Shown here piece by piece: positions 43,996 to 58,900 of a stretch of 64,000 nt of DNA; position 1 is the stretch's first letter; each line of letters begins with the position of its first letter. The notes beneath the pieces were generated by a model. That model saw nothing but the letters and a program-made list of their open reading frames with translations, did not search any database and had not been told where the DNA came from. Position numbers and translations under genes: made by a program. The stretch comes from Megaustenia siamemsis. Taxonomy: Eukaryota; Mollusca; Gastropoda; Stylommatophora; Ariophantidae. The DNA is taken from contig JAVIAB010000156.1 of NCBI GenBank assembly GCA_032433765.1, positions 84,613,015 to 84,677,014 on the forward strand, written 5' to 3'.

Positions 43996-46900
43996 GTCTC
44001 GCTAGATGACACTTGTCCAGGAGGAGCTTAAGGGAACAGTCGAGTCTCGCTAGATGACACTTGCATGAGGAGGAGCTTAAGGGAGCAGTCGAGTCTCGCT
44101 AGATGACACTTGTAAAAGGAGGAGCTTAAGGGAACAGTCGAGTCTCGCTAGATGACACTTGTATAAGGAGGAGCTTAAGGGAACAGTCGAGTCTCGCTAG
44201 ATGACACTTGTGCGAGGAGGAGCTTAAGGGAGCAGTCGAGTCTCGCTAGATGACACTTGTACGAGGAGGAGCTTAAGGGAGCAGTCGAGTCTCGCTAGAT
44301 GACACTAGTACGAGGAGGAGCTTAAGGGAAGCAGTCGAGTCTCGCTAGATGACACTTGTTCGAGGAGAGCTTAAGGGAGCAGTCGAGTCTCGCTAGATGA
44401 CACTAGTACGAGGAGGAGCTTAAGGGAACAGTCGAGTCTCGCTAGATGACACTTGTACAGGAGGAGCTTAAGGGAGCAGTCGAGTCTCGCTAGATGACAC
44501 TTGTACGAGGAGGAGCTTAAGGGAACAGTCGAGTCTCGCTAGATGACACTTGTACGAGGAGGAGCTTAAGGGAGCAGTCGAGTCTCGCTAGATGACACTT
44601 GTACGAGGAGGAGCTTAAGGGAGCAGTCGAGTCTCGCTAGATGACACTTGTACGAGGAGTTAAGGGAACAGTCGAGTCTCGCTAGATGACACTTGTCGAG
44701 GAGGAGCTTAAGGGAACAGTCGAGTCTCGCTAGATGACACTTGTTCCAGGAGGAGCTTAAGGGAACAGTCGAGTCTCGCTAGATGACACTTGCAGGACGG
44801 AGCTTAAGGGAGCAGTCGAGTCTCGCTAGATGACACTTGTAAAAGGAGGAGCTTAAGGGAACAGTCGAGTCTCGCTAGATGACACTTGTACGAGGAGGAG
44901 CTTAAGGAAGCAGTCGAGTCTCGCTAGATGACACTTGTACGAGGAGGAGCTTAAGGGAGCAGTCGAGTCCTCGCTAGATGACACTTGTACGAGGAGGAGC
45001 TTAAGGGAACAGTCGAGTCTCGCTAGATGACACTTTATACGAGGAGGAGCTTAAGGGAACAGTCGAGTCTCGCTAGATGACACTTGTACGAGGAGGAGCT
45101 TAAGGGAGCAGTCGAGTCTCGCTAGATGACACTAGTACGAGGAGGAGCTTAAGGGAGCAGTCGAGTCTCGCTAGATGACACTTGTACGAGGAGGAGCTTA
45201 AGGGAGCAGTCGAGTCTCGCTAGATGACACTTGTTCGAGGAGGAGCTTAAGGGAACAGTCGAGTCTCGCTAGATGACACTTGTACGAGGAGGAGCTTAAG
45301 GAAGGCAGTCGAGTCTCGCTAGATGACACTTGTACGAGGAGGAGCTTAAGGGAACAGTCGAGTCCTCGCTAGATGACACTTGTACGAGGAGGAGCTTAAG
45401 GGAACAGTCGAGTCTCGCTAGATGACACTTGTATAAGGAGGAGCTTAAGGGAACAGTCGAGTCTCGCTAGATGACACTTGTACGAGGAGGATTAAGGGAG
45501 TAGTCGAGTCTCGCTAGATGACACTTGTTCGAGGAGGAGCTTAAGGGAACAGTCGAGTCTCGCTAGATGACACTTGTCGAGGAGGAGCTTAAGGGAACAG
45601 TCGAGTCTCGCTAGATGACACTTGTATGAGGAGGAGCTTAAGGGAACAGTCGAGTCTCGCTAGATGACACTTGTATAAGGAGGAGCTTAAGGAACAGTCG
45701 AGTCTCGCTAGATGACACTTGTACGAGGAGGAGCTTAAGGGAGCAGTCGAGTCTCGCTAGATGACACTTGTACGAGGAGGAGCTTAAGGGAGCAGTCGAG
45801 TCTCGCTAGATGACACTTGTACGAGGAGGAGCTTAAGGGAGCAGTCGAGTCTCGCTAGATGACACTTGTTCGAGGAGGAGCTTAAGGGAACAGTCGAGTC
45901 TCGCTAGATGACACTTGTTCCAGGAGGAGCTTAAGGGAACAGTCGAGTCTCGCTAGATGACACTTGCATGACGAGGAGCTTAAGGGAACAGTCGAGTCTC
46001 GCTAGATGACACTTGTACGAGGAGGAGCTTAAGGAAGCAGTCGAGTCTCGCTAGATGACACTTGTACGAGGAGGAGCTTAAGGGAGCAGTCGAGTCCTCG
46101 CTAGATGACACTTGTACGAGGAGGAGCTTAAGGGACAGTCGAGCCTCGCTAGATGACACTTGTATAAGGAGGAGCTTAAGGGAACAGTCGAGTCTCGCTA
46201 GATGACACTTGTACGAGGAGGAGTTTAAGGGAGTAGTCGAGTCTCGCTAGATGACACTTGTTCGAGGAGGAGCTTAAGGGAACAGTCGAGTCTCGCTAGA
46301 TGACACTTGTTCAGGAGGAGCTTAAGGGAACAGTCGAGTCTCGCTAGATGACACTTGCATGACGAGGAGCTTAAGGGAACAGTCGAGTCTCGCTAGATGA
46401 CACTTGTACGAGGAGGAGCTTAAGGGAACAGTCGAGTCTCGCTAGATGACACTTGTACGAGGAGGAGCTTAAGGGAACAGTCGAGTCTCGCTAGATGACA
46501 CTTGTATAAGGAGGAGCTTAAGGGAACAGTCGAGTCTCGCTAGATGACACTTGTACGAGGAGGAGCTTAAGGGAGCAGTCGAGTCTCGCTAGATGACACT
46601 AGTACGAGGAGGAGCTTAAGGGAGCAGTCGAGTCTCGCTAGATGACACTTGTACGAGGAGGAGCTTAAGGGAGCAGTCGAGTCTCGCTAGATGACACTTG
46701 TACGAGGAGGAGCTTAAGGGAGTAGTCGAGTCTCGCTAGATGACACTTGTTCGAGGAGGAGCTTAAGGGAACAGTCGAGTCTCGCTAGATGACACTTGTA
46801 CGAGGAGGAGCTTAAGGGAACAGTCGAGTCTCGCTAGATGACACTTGTATGACGAGGAGCTTAAGGGAGCAGTCGAGTCGCTAGATGACACTTGTAAAAG

Positions 46901-49900
46901 GAGGAGCTTAAGGGAACAGTCGAGCCTCGCTAGATGACACTTGTTCGAGGAGGAGCTTAAGGGAACAGTCGAGTCTCGCTAGATGACACTTGTCCAGGAG
47001 GAGCTTAAGGGAACAGTCGAGTCTCGCTAGATGACACTTGCATGACGAGGAGCTTAAGGGAACAGTCGAGTCTCGCTAGATGACACTTGTATAAGGAGGA
47101 GCTTAAGGGAACAGTCGAGCCTCGCTAGATGACACTTGTATAAGGAGGAGGCTTAAGCGAACAGTCGAGTCTCGCTAGATGACACTTGTATAAGGAGGAG
47201 CTTAAGGGAACAGTCGAGTCTCGCTAGATGACACTTGTGCGAGGAGGAGCTTAAGGGAGCAGTCGAGTCTCGCTAGATGACACTAGTACGAGGAGGAGCT
47301 TAAGGGAGCAGTCGAGTCTCGCTAGATGACACTTGTTCGAGGAGGAGCTTAAGGGAACAGTCGAGTCTCGCTAGATGACACTTGTTCGAGGAGGAGCTTA
47401 AGGGAACAGTCGAGTCTCGCTAGATGACACTTGTATGAGGAGGAGCTTAAGGGAACAGTCGAGTCTCGCTAGATGACACTTGTACGAGGAGGAGCTTAAG
47501 GAAGCAGTCGAGTCTCGCTAGATGACACTTGTACGAGGAGGAGCTTAAGGGACAGTCGAGTCCTGCTAGATGACACGTGTACGAGGAGGAGCTTAAGGGA
47601 ACAGTCGAGCCTCGCTAGATGACACTTGTATAAGGAGGAGCTTAAGGGAACAGTCGAGTCTCGCTAGATGACACTTGTACGAGGAGGAGTTGAAGGGAGT
47701 AGTCGAGTCTCGCTAGATGACACTTGTTCGAGGAGGAGCTTAAGGGAACAGTCGAGTCTCGCTAGATGACACTTGTTCCAGGAGGAGCTTAAGGGAACAG
47801 TCGAGTCTCGCTAGATGACACTTGCATGACGAGGAGCTTAAGGGAACAGTCGAGTCTCGCTAGATGACACTGTATAAGAGAGGAGCTTAAGGGAACAGTC
47901 GAGCCTCGCTAGATGACACTTGTATAAGGAGGAGCTTAAGCGAACAGCCGAGTCTCGCTAGATGACACTTGTATAAGGAGGAGCTTAAGGGAACAGTCGA
48001 GTCTCGCTAGATGACACTTGTGCGAGGAGGAGCTTAAGGGAGCAGTCGAGTCTCGCTAGATGACACTAGTACGAGGAGGAGCTTAAGGGAGCAGTCGAGT
48101 CTCGCTAGATGACACTTGTACGAGGAAGAGCTTAAGGGAGCAGTCGAGTCTCGCTAGATGACACTTTTTCCAGGAGGAGCTTAAGGGAGCTGTCGAGTCT
48201 CGCTAGACGACACTAGTACGAGGAGGAGCTTAAGGGAACAGTCGAGTCTCGCTAGATGACACTTGTACGAGGAGGAGCTTAAGGGAACAGTCGAGTCTCG
48301 CTAGATGACACTTGTACGAGGAGGAGCTTAAGGGAGCAGTCGAGTCTCGCTAGATGACACTTGTACGAGGAGGAGTTAAGGGAGTAGTCGAGTCTCGCTA
48401 GATGACACTTGTCGAGGAGGAGCTTAAGGGAACAGTCGAGTCTCGCTAGATGACACTTGTTCCAGGAGGAGCTTAAGGAACAGTCGAGTCTCGCTAGATG
48501 ACACTTGCATGACGAGGAGCTTAAGGGAGCAGTCGAGCCTCGCTAGATGACACTTGTAAAAGGAGGAGCTTAAGCGAACAGTCGAGTCTCGCTAGATGAC
48601 ACTTGTATAAGGAGGAGCTTAAGGGAACAGTCGAGTCTCGCTAGATGACACTTGTGCGAGGAGGAGCTTAAGGGAGCAGTCGAGTCTCGCTAGATGACAT
48701 TAGTACGAGGAGGAGCTTAAGGGAGCAGTCGAGTCTCGCTAGATGACACTAGTACGAGGAGGAGCTTAAGGGAGCAGTCGAGTCTCGCTAGATGACACTT
48801 TTTCGAGGAGGAGCTTAAGGGAGCTGTCGAGTCTCGCTAGACGACACTAGTACGAGGAGGAGCTTAAGGGAACAGTCGAGTCTCGCTAGATGACACTAGT
48901 ACGAGGAGGAGCTTAAGGGAGCAGTCGAGTCTCGCTAGATGACACTTGTACGAGGAGGAGCTTAAGGGAACAGTCGAGTCTCGCTAGATGACACTAGTAC
49001 GAGGAGGAGCTTTAGGGAGCAGTCGAGTCTCGCTAGATGACACTTGTACGAGGAGGAGCTTAAGGGAGCAGTCGAGTCTCGCTAGATGACACTTGTACGA
49101 GGAGGAGTTGATGGGAGTAGTCGAGTCTCGCTAGATGACACTTGTTCGAGGAGGAGCTTAAGGGAACAGTCGAGTCTCGCTAGATGACACTTGTTCCAGG
49201 AGGAGCTTAAGGGAACAGTCGAGTCTCGCTAGATGACACTTGCATGACGAGGAGCTTAAGGGAGCAGTCGAGTCTCGCTAGATGACACTTGTAAAGGAGG
49301 AGCTTAAGGGAACAGTCGAGCCTCGCTAGATGACACTTGTACGAGGAGGAGCTTAAGGAAGCAGTCGAGTCTCGCTAGATGACACTTGTACGACGAGGAG
49401 CTTAAGGGAGCAGTCGAGTCTGCTAGATGACACTTGTACGAGGAGGATTTAAGGGAACAGTCGAGTCTCGCTAGATGACACTTGTTAAGGAGGAGCTTAA
49501 GGAAAAGCAGTCGAGTCTCGCTAGATGACACTTGTACGAGGAAGGAGCTTAAGGGAGCAGTCGAGTCTCGCTAGATGACACTTTTCGAGGAGGAGCTTAA
49601 GGGAGCTGTCGAGTCTCGCTAGATGACACTTGTACGAGGAGGAGCTTAAGGGAACAGTCGAGTCTCGCTAGATGACACTTGTACGAGGAGGAGCTTAAGG
49701 GAACAGTCGAGTCTCGCTAGATGACACTAGTACGAGGAGGAGCTTAAGGGAGCAGTCGAGTCTCGCTAGATGACACTTGTACGAGGAGGAGCTTAAGGGA
49801 GCAGTCGAGTCTGCTAGATGACACGTGTACGAGGAGGAGCTTAAGGGAACAGTCGAGCCTCGCTAGATGACACTTGTATAAGGAGGAGCTTAAGGGAACA

Positions 49901-52900
49901 GTCGAGTCTCGCTAGATGACACTTGTACGAGGAGGAGCTTAAGGGAGTAGTCGAGTCTCGCTAGATGACACTTGTTCGAGGAGGAGCTTAAGGGAACAGT
50001 CGAGTCTCGCTAGATGACACTTGTATAAGGAGGAGCTTAAGGGAACAGTCGAGCCTCGCTAGATGACACTTGTATAAGGAGGAGCTTAAGCGAACAGCCG
50101 AGTCTCGCTAGATGACACTTGTATAAGGAGGAGCTTAAGGGAACAGTCGAGTCTCGCTAGATGACACTTGTGCGAGGAGGAGCTTAAGGGAGCAGTCGAG
50201 TCTCGCTAGATGACACTTGTACGAGGAGGAGCTTAAGGGAGTAGTCGAGTCTCGCTAGATGACACTTGTTCGAGGAGGAGCTTAAGGGAACAGTCGAGTC
50301 TCGCTAGATGACACTTGTCCAGGAGGAGCTTAAGGGAACAGTCGAGTCTCGCTAGATGACACTTGCATGACGAGGAGCTTAAGGGAACAGTCGAGTCTCG
50401 CTAGATGACACTTGTACGAGGAGGAGCTTAAGGAAGCAGTCGAGTCTCGCTAGATGACACTTGTACGAGGAGGAGCTTAAGGGAGCAGTCGAGTCTGCTA
50501 GATGACACGTGTACGAGGAGGAGCTTAAGGGAACAGTCGAGTCTCGCTAGATGACACTTGTATAAGGAGGAGCTTAAGGAACAGTCGAGTCTCGCTAGAT
50601 GACACTTGTACGAGGAGGAGTTAAGGGAGTAGTCGAGTCTCGCTAGATGACACTTGTTCGAGGAGGAGCTTAAGGGAACAGTCGAGTCTCGCTAGATGAC
50701 ACTTGCATGACGAGGAGCTTAAGGGAGCAGTCGAGCCTCGCTAGATGACACTTGTAAAAGGAGGAGCTTAAGCGGAACAGTCGAGTCTCGCTAGATGACA
50801 CTTGTATAGGAGGAGCTTAAGGGAACAGTCGAGTCTCGCTAGATGACACTTGTGCGAGGAGGAGCTTAAGGGAGCAGTCGAGTCTCGCTAGATGACACTT
50901 GTACGAGGAGGAGCTTAAGGGAGCAGTCGAGTCTCGCTAGATGACACTTGTACGAGGAGGAGCTTAAGGGAGCAGTCGAGTCTCGCTAGATGACACTTTT
51001 CGAGGAGGAGCTTAAGGGAGCAGTCGAGTCTCGCTAGACGACACTAGTACGAGGAGGAGCTTAAGGGAACAGTCGAGTCTCGCTAGATGACACTTGTACC
51101 AGGAGGAGCTTAAGGGAGCAGTCGAGTCTCGCTAGATGACACTTGTACGAGGAGGAGCTTAAGGGAACAGTCGAGTCTCGCTAGATGACACTTGTACGAG
51201 AGGAGCTTAAGGGAGCAGTCGAGTCTCGCTAGATGACACTTGTACGAGGAGGAGCTTAAGGGAGCAGTCGAGTCTCGCTAGATGACACTTGTACGAGGAG
51301 GAGTTGAAGGGAGTAGTCGAGTCTCGCTAGATGACACTTGTTCGAGGAGGAGCTTAAGGGAACAGTCGAGTCTCGCTAGATGACACTTGTTCCAGGAGGA
51401 GCTTAAGGGAACAGTCGAGTCTCGCTAGATGACACTTGCATGACGAGGAGCTTAAGGGAGCAGTCGAGTCTCGCTAGATGACACTTGTAAACGGAGGAGC
51501 TTAAGGGAACAGTCGAGCCTCGCTAGATGACACTTGTACGAGGAGGAGCTTAAGGAAGCAGTCGAGTCTCGCTAGATGACACTTGTACGACGAGGAGCTT
51601 AAGGGAGCAGTCGAGTCTCGCTAGATGACACTTGTACGAGGAGGAGCTTAAGGGAACAGTCGAGCCTCGCTAGATGACACTTGTATAAGGAGGAGCTTAA
51701 GGGAACAGTCGAGTCTCGCTAGATGACACTTGTGCGAGGAGGAGCTTAAGGGAGCAGTCGAGTCTCGCTAGATGACACTTGTACGAGGAGGAGCTTAAGG
51801 GAGCAGTCGAGTCTCGCTAGATGACACTTGTACGAGGAGGAGCTTAAGGGAGCAGTCGAGTCTCGCTAGATGACACTTTTTCGAGGAGGAGCTTAAGGGA
51901 AGCAGTCGAGTCTCGCTAGATGACACTTGTACGAGGAGGAGCTTAAGGGAACAGTCGAGTCTCGCTAGATGACACTTGTACGAGGAGGAGCTTAAGGGAC
52001 AGTCGAGTCTCGCTAGATGACACTAGTACGAGGAGGAGCTTAAGGGAGCAGTCGAGTCTCGCTAGATGACACTTGTACGAGGAGGAGCTTAAGGGAGCAG
52101 TCGAGTCCTGCTAGATGACACGTGTACGAGGAGGAGCTTAAGGGAACAGTCGAGCCTCGCTAGATGACACTTGTATAAGGAGGAGCTTAAGGGAACAGTC
52201 GAGTCTCGCTAGATGACACTTGTACGAGGAGGAGTTGAAGGGAGTAGTCGAGTCTCGCTAGATGACACTTGTTCGAGGAGGAGCTTAAGGGAACAGTCGA
52301 GTCTCGCTAGATGACACTTGTTCCAGGAGGAGCTTAAGGGAACAGTCGAGTCTCGCTAGATGACACTTGTATGAGGAGGAGCTTAAGGGAACAGTCGAGT
52401 CTCGCTAGATGACACTTGTATAAGGAGGAGCTTAAGGGAACAGTCGAGTCTCGCTAGATGACACTTGTATAAGGAGGAGCTTAAGCGAACAGTCGAGTCT
52501 CGCTAGATGACACTTGTACGAGGAGGAGCTTAAGGGAACAGTCGAGTCTCGCTAGATGACACTTGTGCGAGGAGGAGCTTAAGGGAACAGTCGAGTCTCG
52601 CTAGATGACACTTGTACGAGGAGGAGCTTAAGGGAACAGTCGAGTCTCGCTAGATGACACTTGTACGAGGAGGAGCTTAAGGGAGCAGTCGAGTCTCGCT
52701 AGATGACACTTGTTCGAGGAGGAGCTTAAGGGAGCAGTCGAGTCTCGCTAGATGACACTTGTACGAGGAGGAGCTTAAGGGAACAGTCGAGTCTCGCTAG
52801 ATGACACTTGTACGAGGAGGAGCTTAAGGGAACAGTCGAGTCTCGCTAGATGACACTAGTACGAGGAGGAGCTTAAGGGAGCAGTCGAGTCTCGCTAGAT

Positions 52901-55900
52901 GACACTTGTACGAGGAGGAGTTGAAGGGTAGTCGAGTCTCGCTAGATGACACTTGTTCGAGGAGGAGCTTAAGGGAACAGTCGAGTCTCGCTAGATGACA
53001 CTTGTACGAGGAGGAGCTTAAGGGAACAGTCGAGTCTCGCTAGATGACACTTGTATGAGGAGGAGCTTAAGGGAGCAGTCGAGCCTCGCTAGATGACACT
53101 TGTAAAGGAGGAGCTTAAGGAACAGTCGAGTCTCGCTAGATGACACTTGTATAAGGAGGAGCTTAAGGGAACAGTCGAGTCTCGCTAGATGACACTTGTG
53201 CGAGGAGGAGCTTAAGGGAACAGTCGAGTCTCGCTAGATGACACTTGTACGAGGAGGAGCTTAAGGGAGCAGTCGAGTCTCGCTAGATGACACTTGTACG
53301 AGGAGGAGCTTAAGGGAGCAGTCGAGTCTCGCTAGATGACACTTTTCGAGGAGGAGCTTAAGGGAGCAGTCGAGTCTCGCTAGATGACACTTGTACGAGG
53401 AGGAGCTTAAGGGAACAGTCGAGTCTCGCTAGATGACACTTGTACGAGGAGGAGCTTAAGGGAGCAGTCGAGTCTCGCTAGATGACACTTGTACGAGGAG
53501 GAGCTTAAGGGAACAGTCGAGTCTCGCTAGATGACACTTGTACGAGGAGGAGCTTAAGGGAGCAGTCGAGTCTCGCTAGATGACACTTGTACGAGGAGGA
53601 GCTTAAGGGAGCAGTCGAGTCTCGCTAGATGACACTTGTACGAGGAGGAGCTTAAGGGAGCAGTCGAGTCTCGCTAGATGACACTTGTTCGAGGAGGAGC
53701 TTAAGGGAACAGTCGAGTCTCGCTAGATGACACTTGTTCCAGGAGGAGCTTAAGGGAACAGTCGAGTCTCGCTAGATGACACTTGTGACGAGGAGCTTAA
53801 GGGAGCAGTCGAGTCTCGCTAGATGACACTTGTTCGAGGAGGAGCTTAAGGGAACAGTCGAGCCTCGCTAGATGACACTTGTACGAGGAGGAGCTTAAGG
53901 AAGCAGTCGAGTCTCGCTAGATGACACTTGTACGACGAGGAGCTTAAGGGAGCAGTCGAGTCCTCGCTAGATGACACTTGTACGAGGAGGAGCTTAAGGG
54001 AACAGTCGAGTCTCGCTAGATGACACTTGTATAAGGAGGAGCTTAAGGGAACAGTCGAGTCTCGCTAGATGACACTTGTGCGAGGAGGAGCTTAAGGGAG
54101 CAGTCGAGTCTCGCTAGATGACACTAGTACGAGGAGGAGCTTAAGGGAGCAGTCGAGTCTCGCTAGATGACACTTGTACGAGGAGGAGCTTAAGGGAGCA
54201 GTCGAGTCTCGCTAGATGACACTTTTTCGAGGAGGAGCTTAAGGGAGCAGTCGAGTCTCGCTAGATGACACTAGTACGAGGAGGAGCTTAAGGGAACAGT
54301 CGAGTCTCGCTAGATGACACTTGTACGAGGAGGAGCTTAAGGGAACAGTCGAGTCTCGCTAGATGACACTTGTACGAGGAGGAGCTTAAGGGAGCAGTCG
54401 AGTCTCGCTAGATGACACTTGTACGAGGAGGAGCTTAAGGGAGCAGTCGAGTCTCGCTAGATGACACTTGTACGAGGAGGAGCTTAAGGGAACAGTCGAG
54501 TCTCGCTAGATGACACTTGTATAAGGAGGAGCTTAAGGGAACAGTCGAGTCTCGCTAGATGACACTTGTACGAGGAGGAGTTAAGGGAGTAGTCGAGTCT
54601 CGCTAGATGACACTTGTTCGAGGAGGAGCTTAAGGGAACAGTCGAGTCTCGCTAGATGACACTTGTATAAGGAGGAGCTTAAGGGAACAGTCGAGTCCTC
54701 GCTAGATGACACTTGTATAAGGAGGAGCTTAAGGAACAGTCGAGTCTCGCTAGATGACACTTGTATAAGGAGGAGCTTAAGGGAACAGTCGAGTCTCGCT
54801 AGATGACACTTGTGCGAGGAGGAGCTTAAGGGAGCAGTCGAGTCTCGCTAGATGACACTAGTACGAGGAGGAGCTTAAGGGAGCAGTCGAGTCTCGCTAG
54901 ATGACACTTGTTCGAGGAGGAGCTTAAGGGAACAGTCGAGTCTCGCTAGATGACACTTGTTCGAGGAGGAGCTTAAGGGAACAGTCGAGTCTCGCTAGAT
55001 GACACTTGTATGACGAGGAGCTTAAGGGAACAGTCGAGTCTCGCTAGATGACACTTGTACGAGGAGGAGCTTAAGGAAGCAGTCGAGTCTCGCTAGATGA
55101 CACTTGTACGAGGAGGAGCTTAAGGGAGCAGTCGAGTCTCGCTAGATGACACTTGTACGAGGAGGAGCTTAAGGGAACAGTCGAGCCTCGCTAGATGACA
55201 CTTGTATAAGGAGGAGCTTAAGGGAACAGTCGAGTCTCGCTAGATGACACTTGTACGAGGAGGAGTTAAGGGAGTAGTCGAGTCTCGCTAGATGACACTT
55301 GTTCGAGGAGGAGCTTAAGGGAACAGTCGAGTCTCGCTAGATGACACTTGTATGACGAGGAGCTTAAGGGAGCAGTCGAGTCTCGCTAGATGACACTGTA
55401 TAAGGAGGAGCTTAAGGGAACAGTCGAGTCTCGCTAGATGACACTTGTATAAGGAGGAGCTTAAGGGAACAGTCGAGTCTCGCTAGATGACACTTGTGCG
55501 AGGAGGAGCTTAAGGGAGCAGTCGAGTCTCGCTAGATGACACTTGTACGAGGAGGAGCTTAAGGGAGCAGTCGAGTCTCGCTAGATGACACTTGTACGAG
55601 GAGGAGCTTAAGGGACAGTCGAGTCTCGCTAGATGACACTTGTTCGAGGAGGAGCTTAAGGGAGCAGTCGAGTCTCGCTAGATGACACTTGTACGAGGAG
55701 GAGCTTAAGGGAACAGTCGAGTCTCGCTAGATGACACTTGTACCAGGAGGAGCTTAAGGGAGCAGTCGAGTCTCGCTAGATGACACTTGTACGAGGAGGA
55801 GCTTAAGGGAACAGTCGAGTCTCGCTAGATGACACTAGTACGAGGAGGAGCTTAAGGGAGCAGTCGAGTCTCGCTAGATGACACTTGTACGAGGAGGAGC

Positions 55901-58900
55901 TTAAGGGAGCAGTCGAGTCTCGCTAGATGACACTTGTACGAGGAGGAGCTTAAGGGAGTAGTCGAGTCTCGCTAGATGACACTTGTTCGAGGAGGAGCTT
56001 AAGGGAACAGTCGAGTCTCGCTAGATGACACTTGTTCGAGGAGGAGCTTAAGGGAACAGTCGAGTCTCGCTAGATGACACTTGCATGACGAGGAGCTTAA
56101 GGGAGCAGTCGAGTCTCGCTAGATGACACTTGTAAAGGAGGAGCTTAAGGGAACAGTCGAGCCTCGCTAGATGACACTTGTACGAGGAGGAGCTTAAGGA
56201 AGCAGTCGAGTCTCGCTAGATGACACTTGTACGACGAGGAGCTTAAGGGAGCAGTCGAGTCTCGCTAGATGACACTTGTACGAGGAGGAGCTTAAGGGAA
56301 CAGTCGAGTCTCGCTAGATGACACTTGTATAAGGAGGAGCTTAAGGGAACAGTCGAGTCTCGCTAGATGACACTTGTGCGAGGAGGAGCTTAAGGGAGCA
56401 GTCGAGTCTCGCTAGATGACACTAGTACGAGGAGGAGCTTAAGGGAGCAGTCGAGTCTCGCTAGATGACACTTGTACGAGGAGGAGCTTAAGGGAGCAGT
56501 CGAGTCTCGCTAGATGACACTTTTCGAGGAGGAGCTTAAGGGAGCAGTCGAGTCTCGCTAGATGACACTAGTACGAGGAGGAGCTTAAGGGAACAGTCGA
56601 GTCTCGCTAGATGACACTTGTACGAGGAGGAGCTTAAGGGAACAGTCGAGTCTCGCTAGATGACACTAGTACGAGGAGGAGCTTAAGGGAGCAGTCGAGT
56701 CTCGCTAGATGACACTTGTACGAGGAGGAGCTTAAGGGAGCAGTCGAGTCTCGCTAGATGACACTTGTACGAGGAGGAGCTTAAGGGAACAGTCGAGCCT
56801 CGCTAGATGACACTTGTATAAGGAGGAGCTTAAGGGAACAGTCGAGTCTCGCTAGATGACACTTGTACGAGGAGGAGTTAAGGGAGTAGTCGAGTCTCGC
56901 TAGATGACACTTGTTCGAGGAGGAGCTTAAGGGAACAGTCGAGTCTCGCTAGATGACACTTGTATAAGGAGGAGCTTAAGGGAACAGTCGAGTCTCGCTA
57001 GATGACACTTGTATAAGGAGGAGCTTAAGGGAACAGTCGAGTCTCGCTAGATGACACTTGTATAAGGAGGAGCTTAAGGAACAGTCGAGTCTCGCTAGAT
57101 GACACTTGTACGAGGAGGAGCTTAAGGGAGCAGTCGAGTCTCGCTAGATGACACTAGTACGAGGAGGAGCTTAAGGGAGCAGTCGAGTCTCGCTAGATGA
57201 CACTTGTTCGAGGAGGAGCTTAAGGGAACAGTCGAGTCTCGCTAGATGACACTTGTACGAGGAGGAGCTTAAGGGACAGTCGAGTCTCGCTAGATGACAC
57301 TTGTAGGAGGAGGAGCTTAAGGGAACAGTCGAGTCTCGCTAGATGACACTTGTACGAGGAGGAGCTTAAGGGAGCAGTCGAGTCTCGCTAGATGACACTT
57401 GTACGAGGAGGAGCTTAAGGGAGCAGTCGAGTCCTGCTAGATGACACTTGTACGAGGAGGAGCTTAAGGGAACAGTCGAGCCTCGCTAGATGACACTTGT
57501 ATAGGAGGAGCTTAAGGGAACAGTCGAGTCTCGCTAGATGACACTTGTACGAGGAGGAGTTGAAGGGAGTAGTCGAGTCTCGCTAGATGACACTTGTTCG
57601 AGGAGGAGCTTAAGGGAACAGTCGAGTCTCGCTAGATGACACTTGTACGAGGAGGAGCTTAAGGGAACAGTCGAGTCTCGCTAGATGACACTTGTATGAG
57701 GAGGAGCTTAAGGGAGCAGTCGAGTCTCGCTAGATGACACTTGTACGAGGAGGAGCTTAAGGGAGCAGTCGAGTCTCGCTAGATGACACTTGTTCGAGGA
57801 GGAGCTTAAGGGAACAGTCGAGTCTCGCTAGATGACACTTGTACGAGGAGGAGCTTAAGGGAACAGTCGAGTCTCGCTAGATGACACTTGTACGAGGAGG
57901 AGCTTAAGGGAACAGTCGAGTCTCGCTAGATGACACTTGTATAAGGAGGAGCTTAAGGGAACAGTCGAGTCTCGCTAGATGACACTTGTATAAGGAGGAG
58001 CTTAAGGGAACAGTCGAGTCTCGCTAGATGACACTTGTACGAGGAGGAGCTTAAGGGAACAGTCGAGTCTCGCTAGATGACACTTGTACGAGGAGGAGCT
58101 TAAGGGAGCAGTCGAGTCTCGCTAGATGACACTTGTACGAGGAGGAGCTTAAGGGACAGTCGAGTCTCGCTAGATGACACTTGTACGAGGAGGAGCTTAA
58201 GGGAGCAGTCGAGTCTCGCTAGATGACACTTGTACGAGGAGGAGCTTAAGGGAGCAGTCGAGTCTCGCTAGATGACACTTGTACGAGGAGGAGCTTAAGG
58301 GAACAGTCGAGTCTCGCTAGATGACACTTGTACGAGGAGGAGCTTAAGGGAACAGTCGAGTCTCGCTAGATGACACTTGTACGAGGAGGAGCTTAAGGGA
58401 GCAGTCGAGTCTCGCTAGATGACACTTGTACGAGGAGGAGCTTAAGGGAGCAGTCGAGTCTCGCTAGATGACACTTGTACGAGGAGGAGCTTAAGGGAAC
58501 AGTCGAGTCTCGCTAGATGACACTTGTTCGAGGAGGAGCTTAAGGGAACAGTCGAGTCTCGCTAGATGACACTTGCATGACGAGGAGCTTAAGGGAGCAG
58601 TCGAGTCTCGCTAGATGACACTTGTAAAAGGAGGAGCTTAAGGGAACAGTCGAGTCTCGCTAGATGACACTTGTATAAGGAGGAGCTTAAGGGAACAGTC
58701 GAGTCTCGCTAGATGACACTTGTACGAGGAGGAGCTTAAGGGAGCAGTCGAGTCTCGCTAGATGACACTTGTACGAGGAGGAGCTTAAGGGAGCAGTCGA
58801 GTCTCGCTAGATGACACTGTACGAGGAGGAGCTTAAGGGAGCAGTCGAGTCTCGCTAGATGACACTTGTACGAGGAGGAGCTTAAGGGAGCAGTCGAGTC

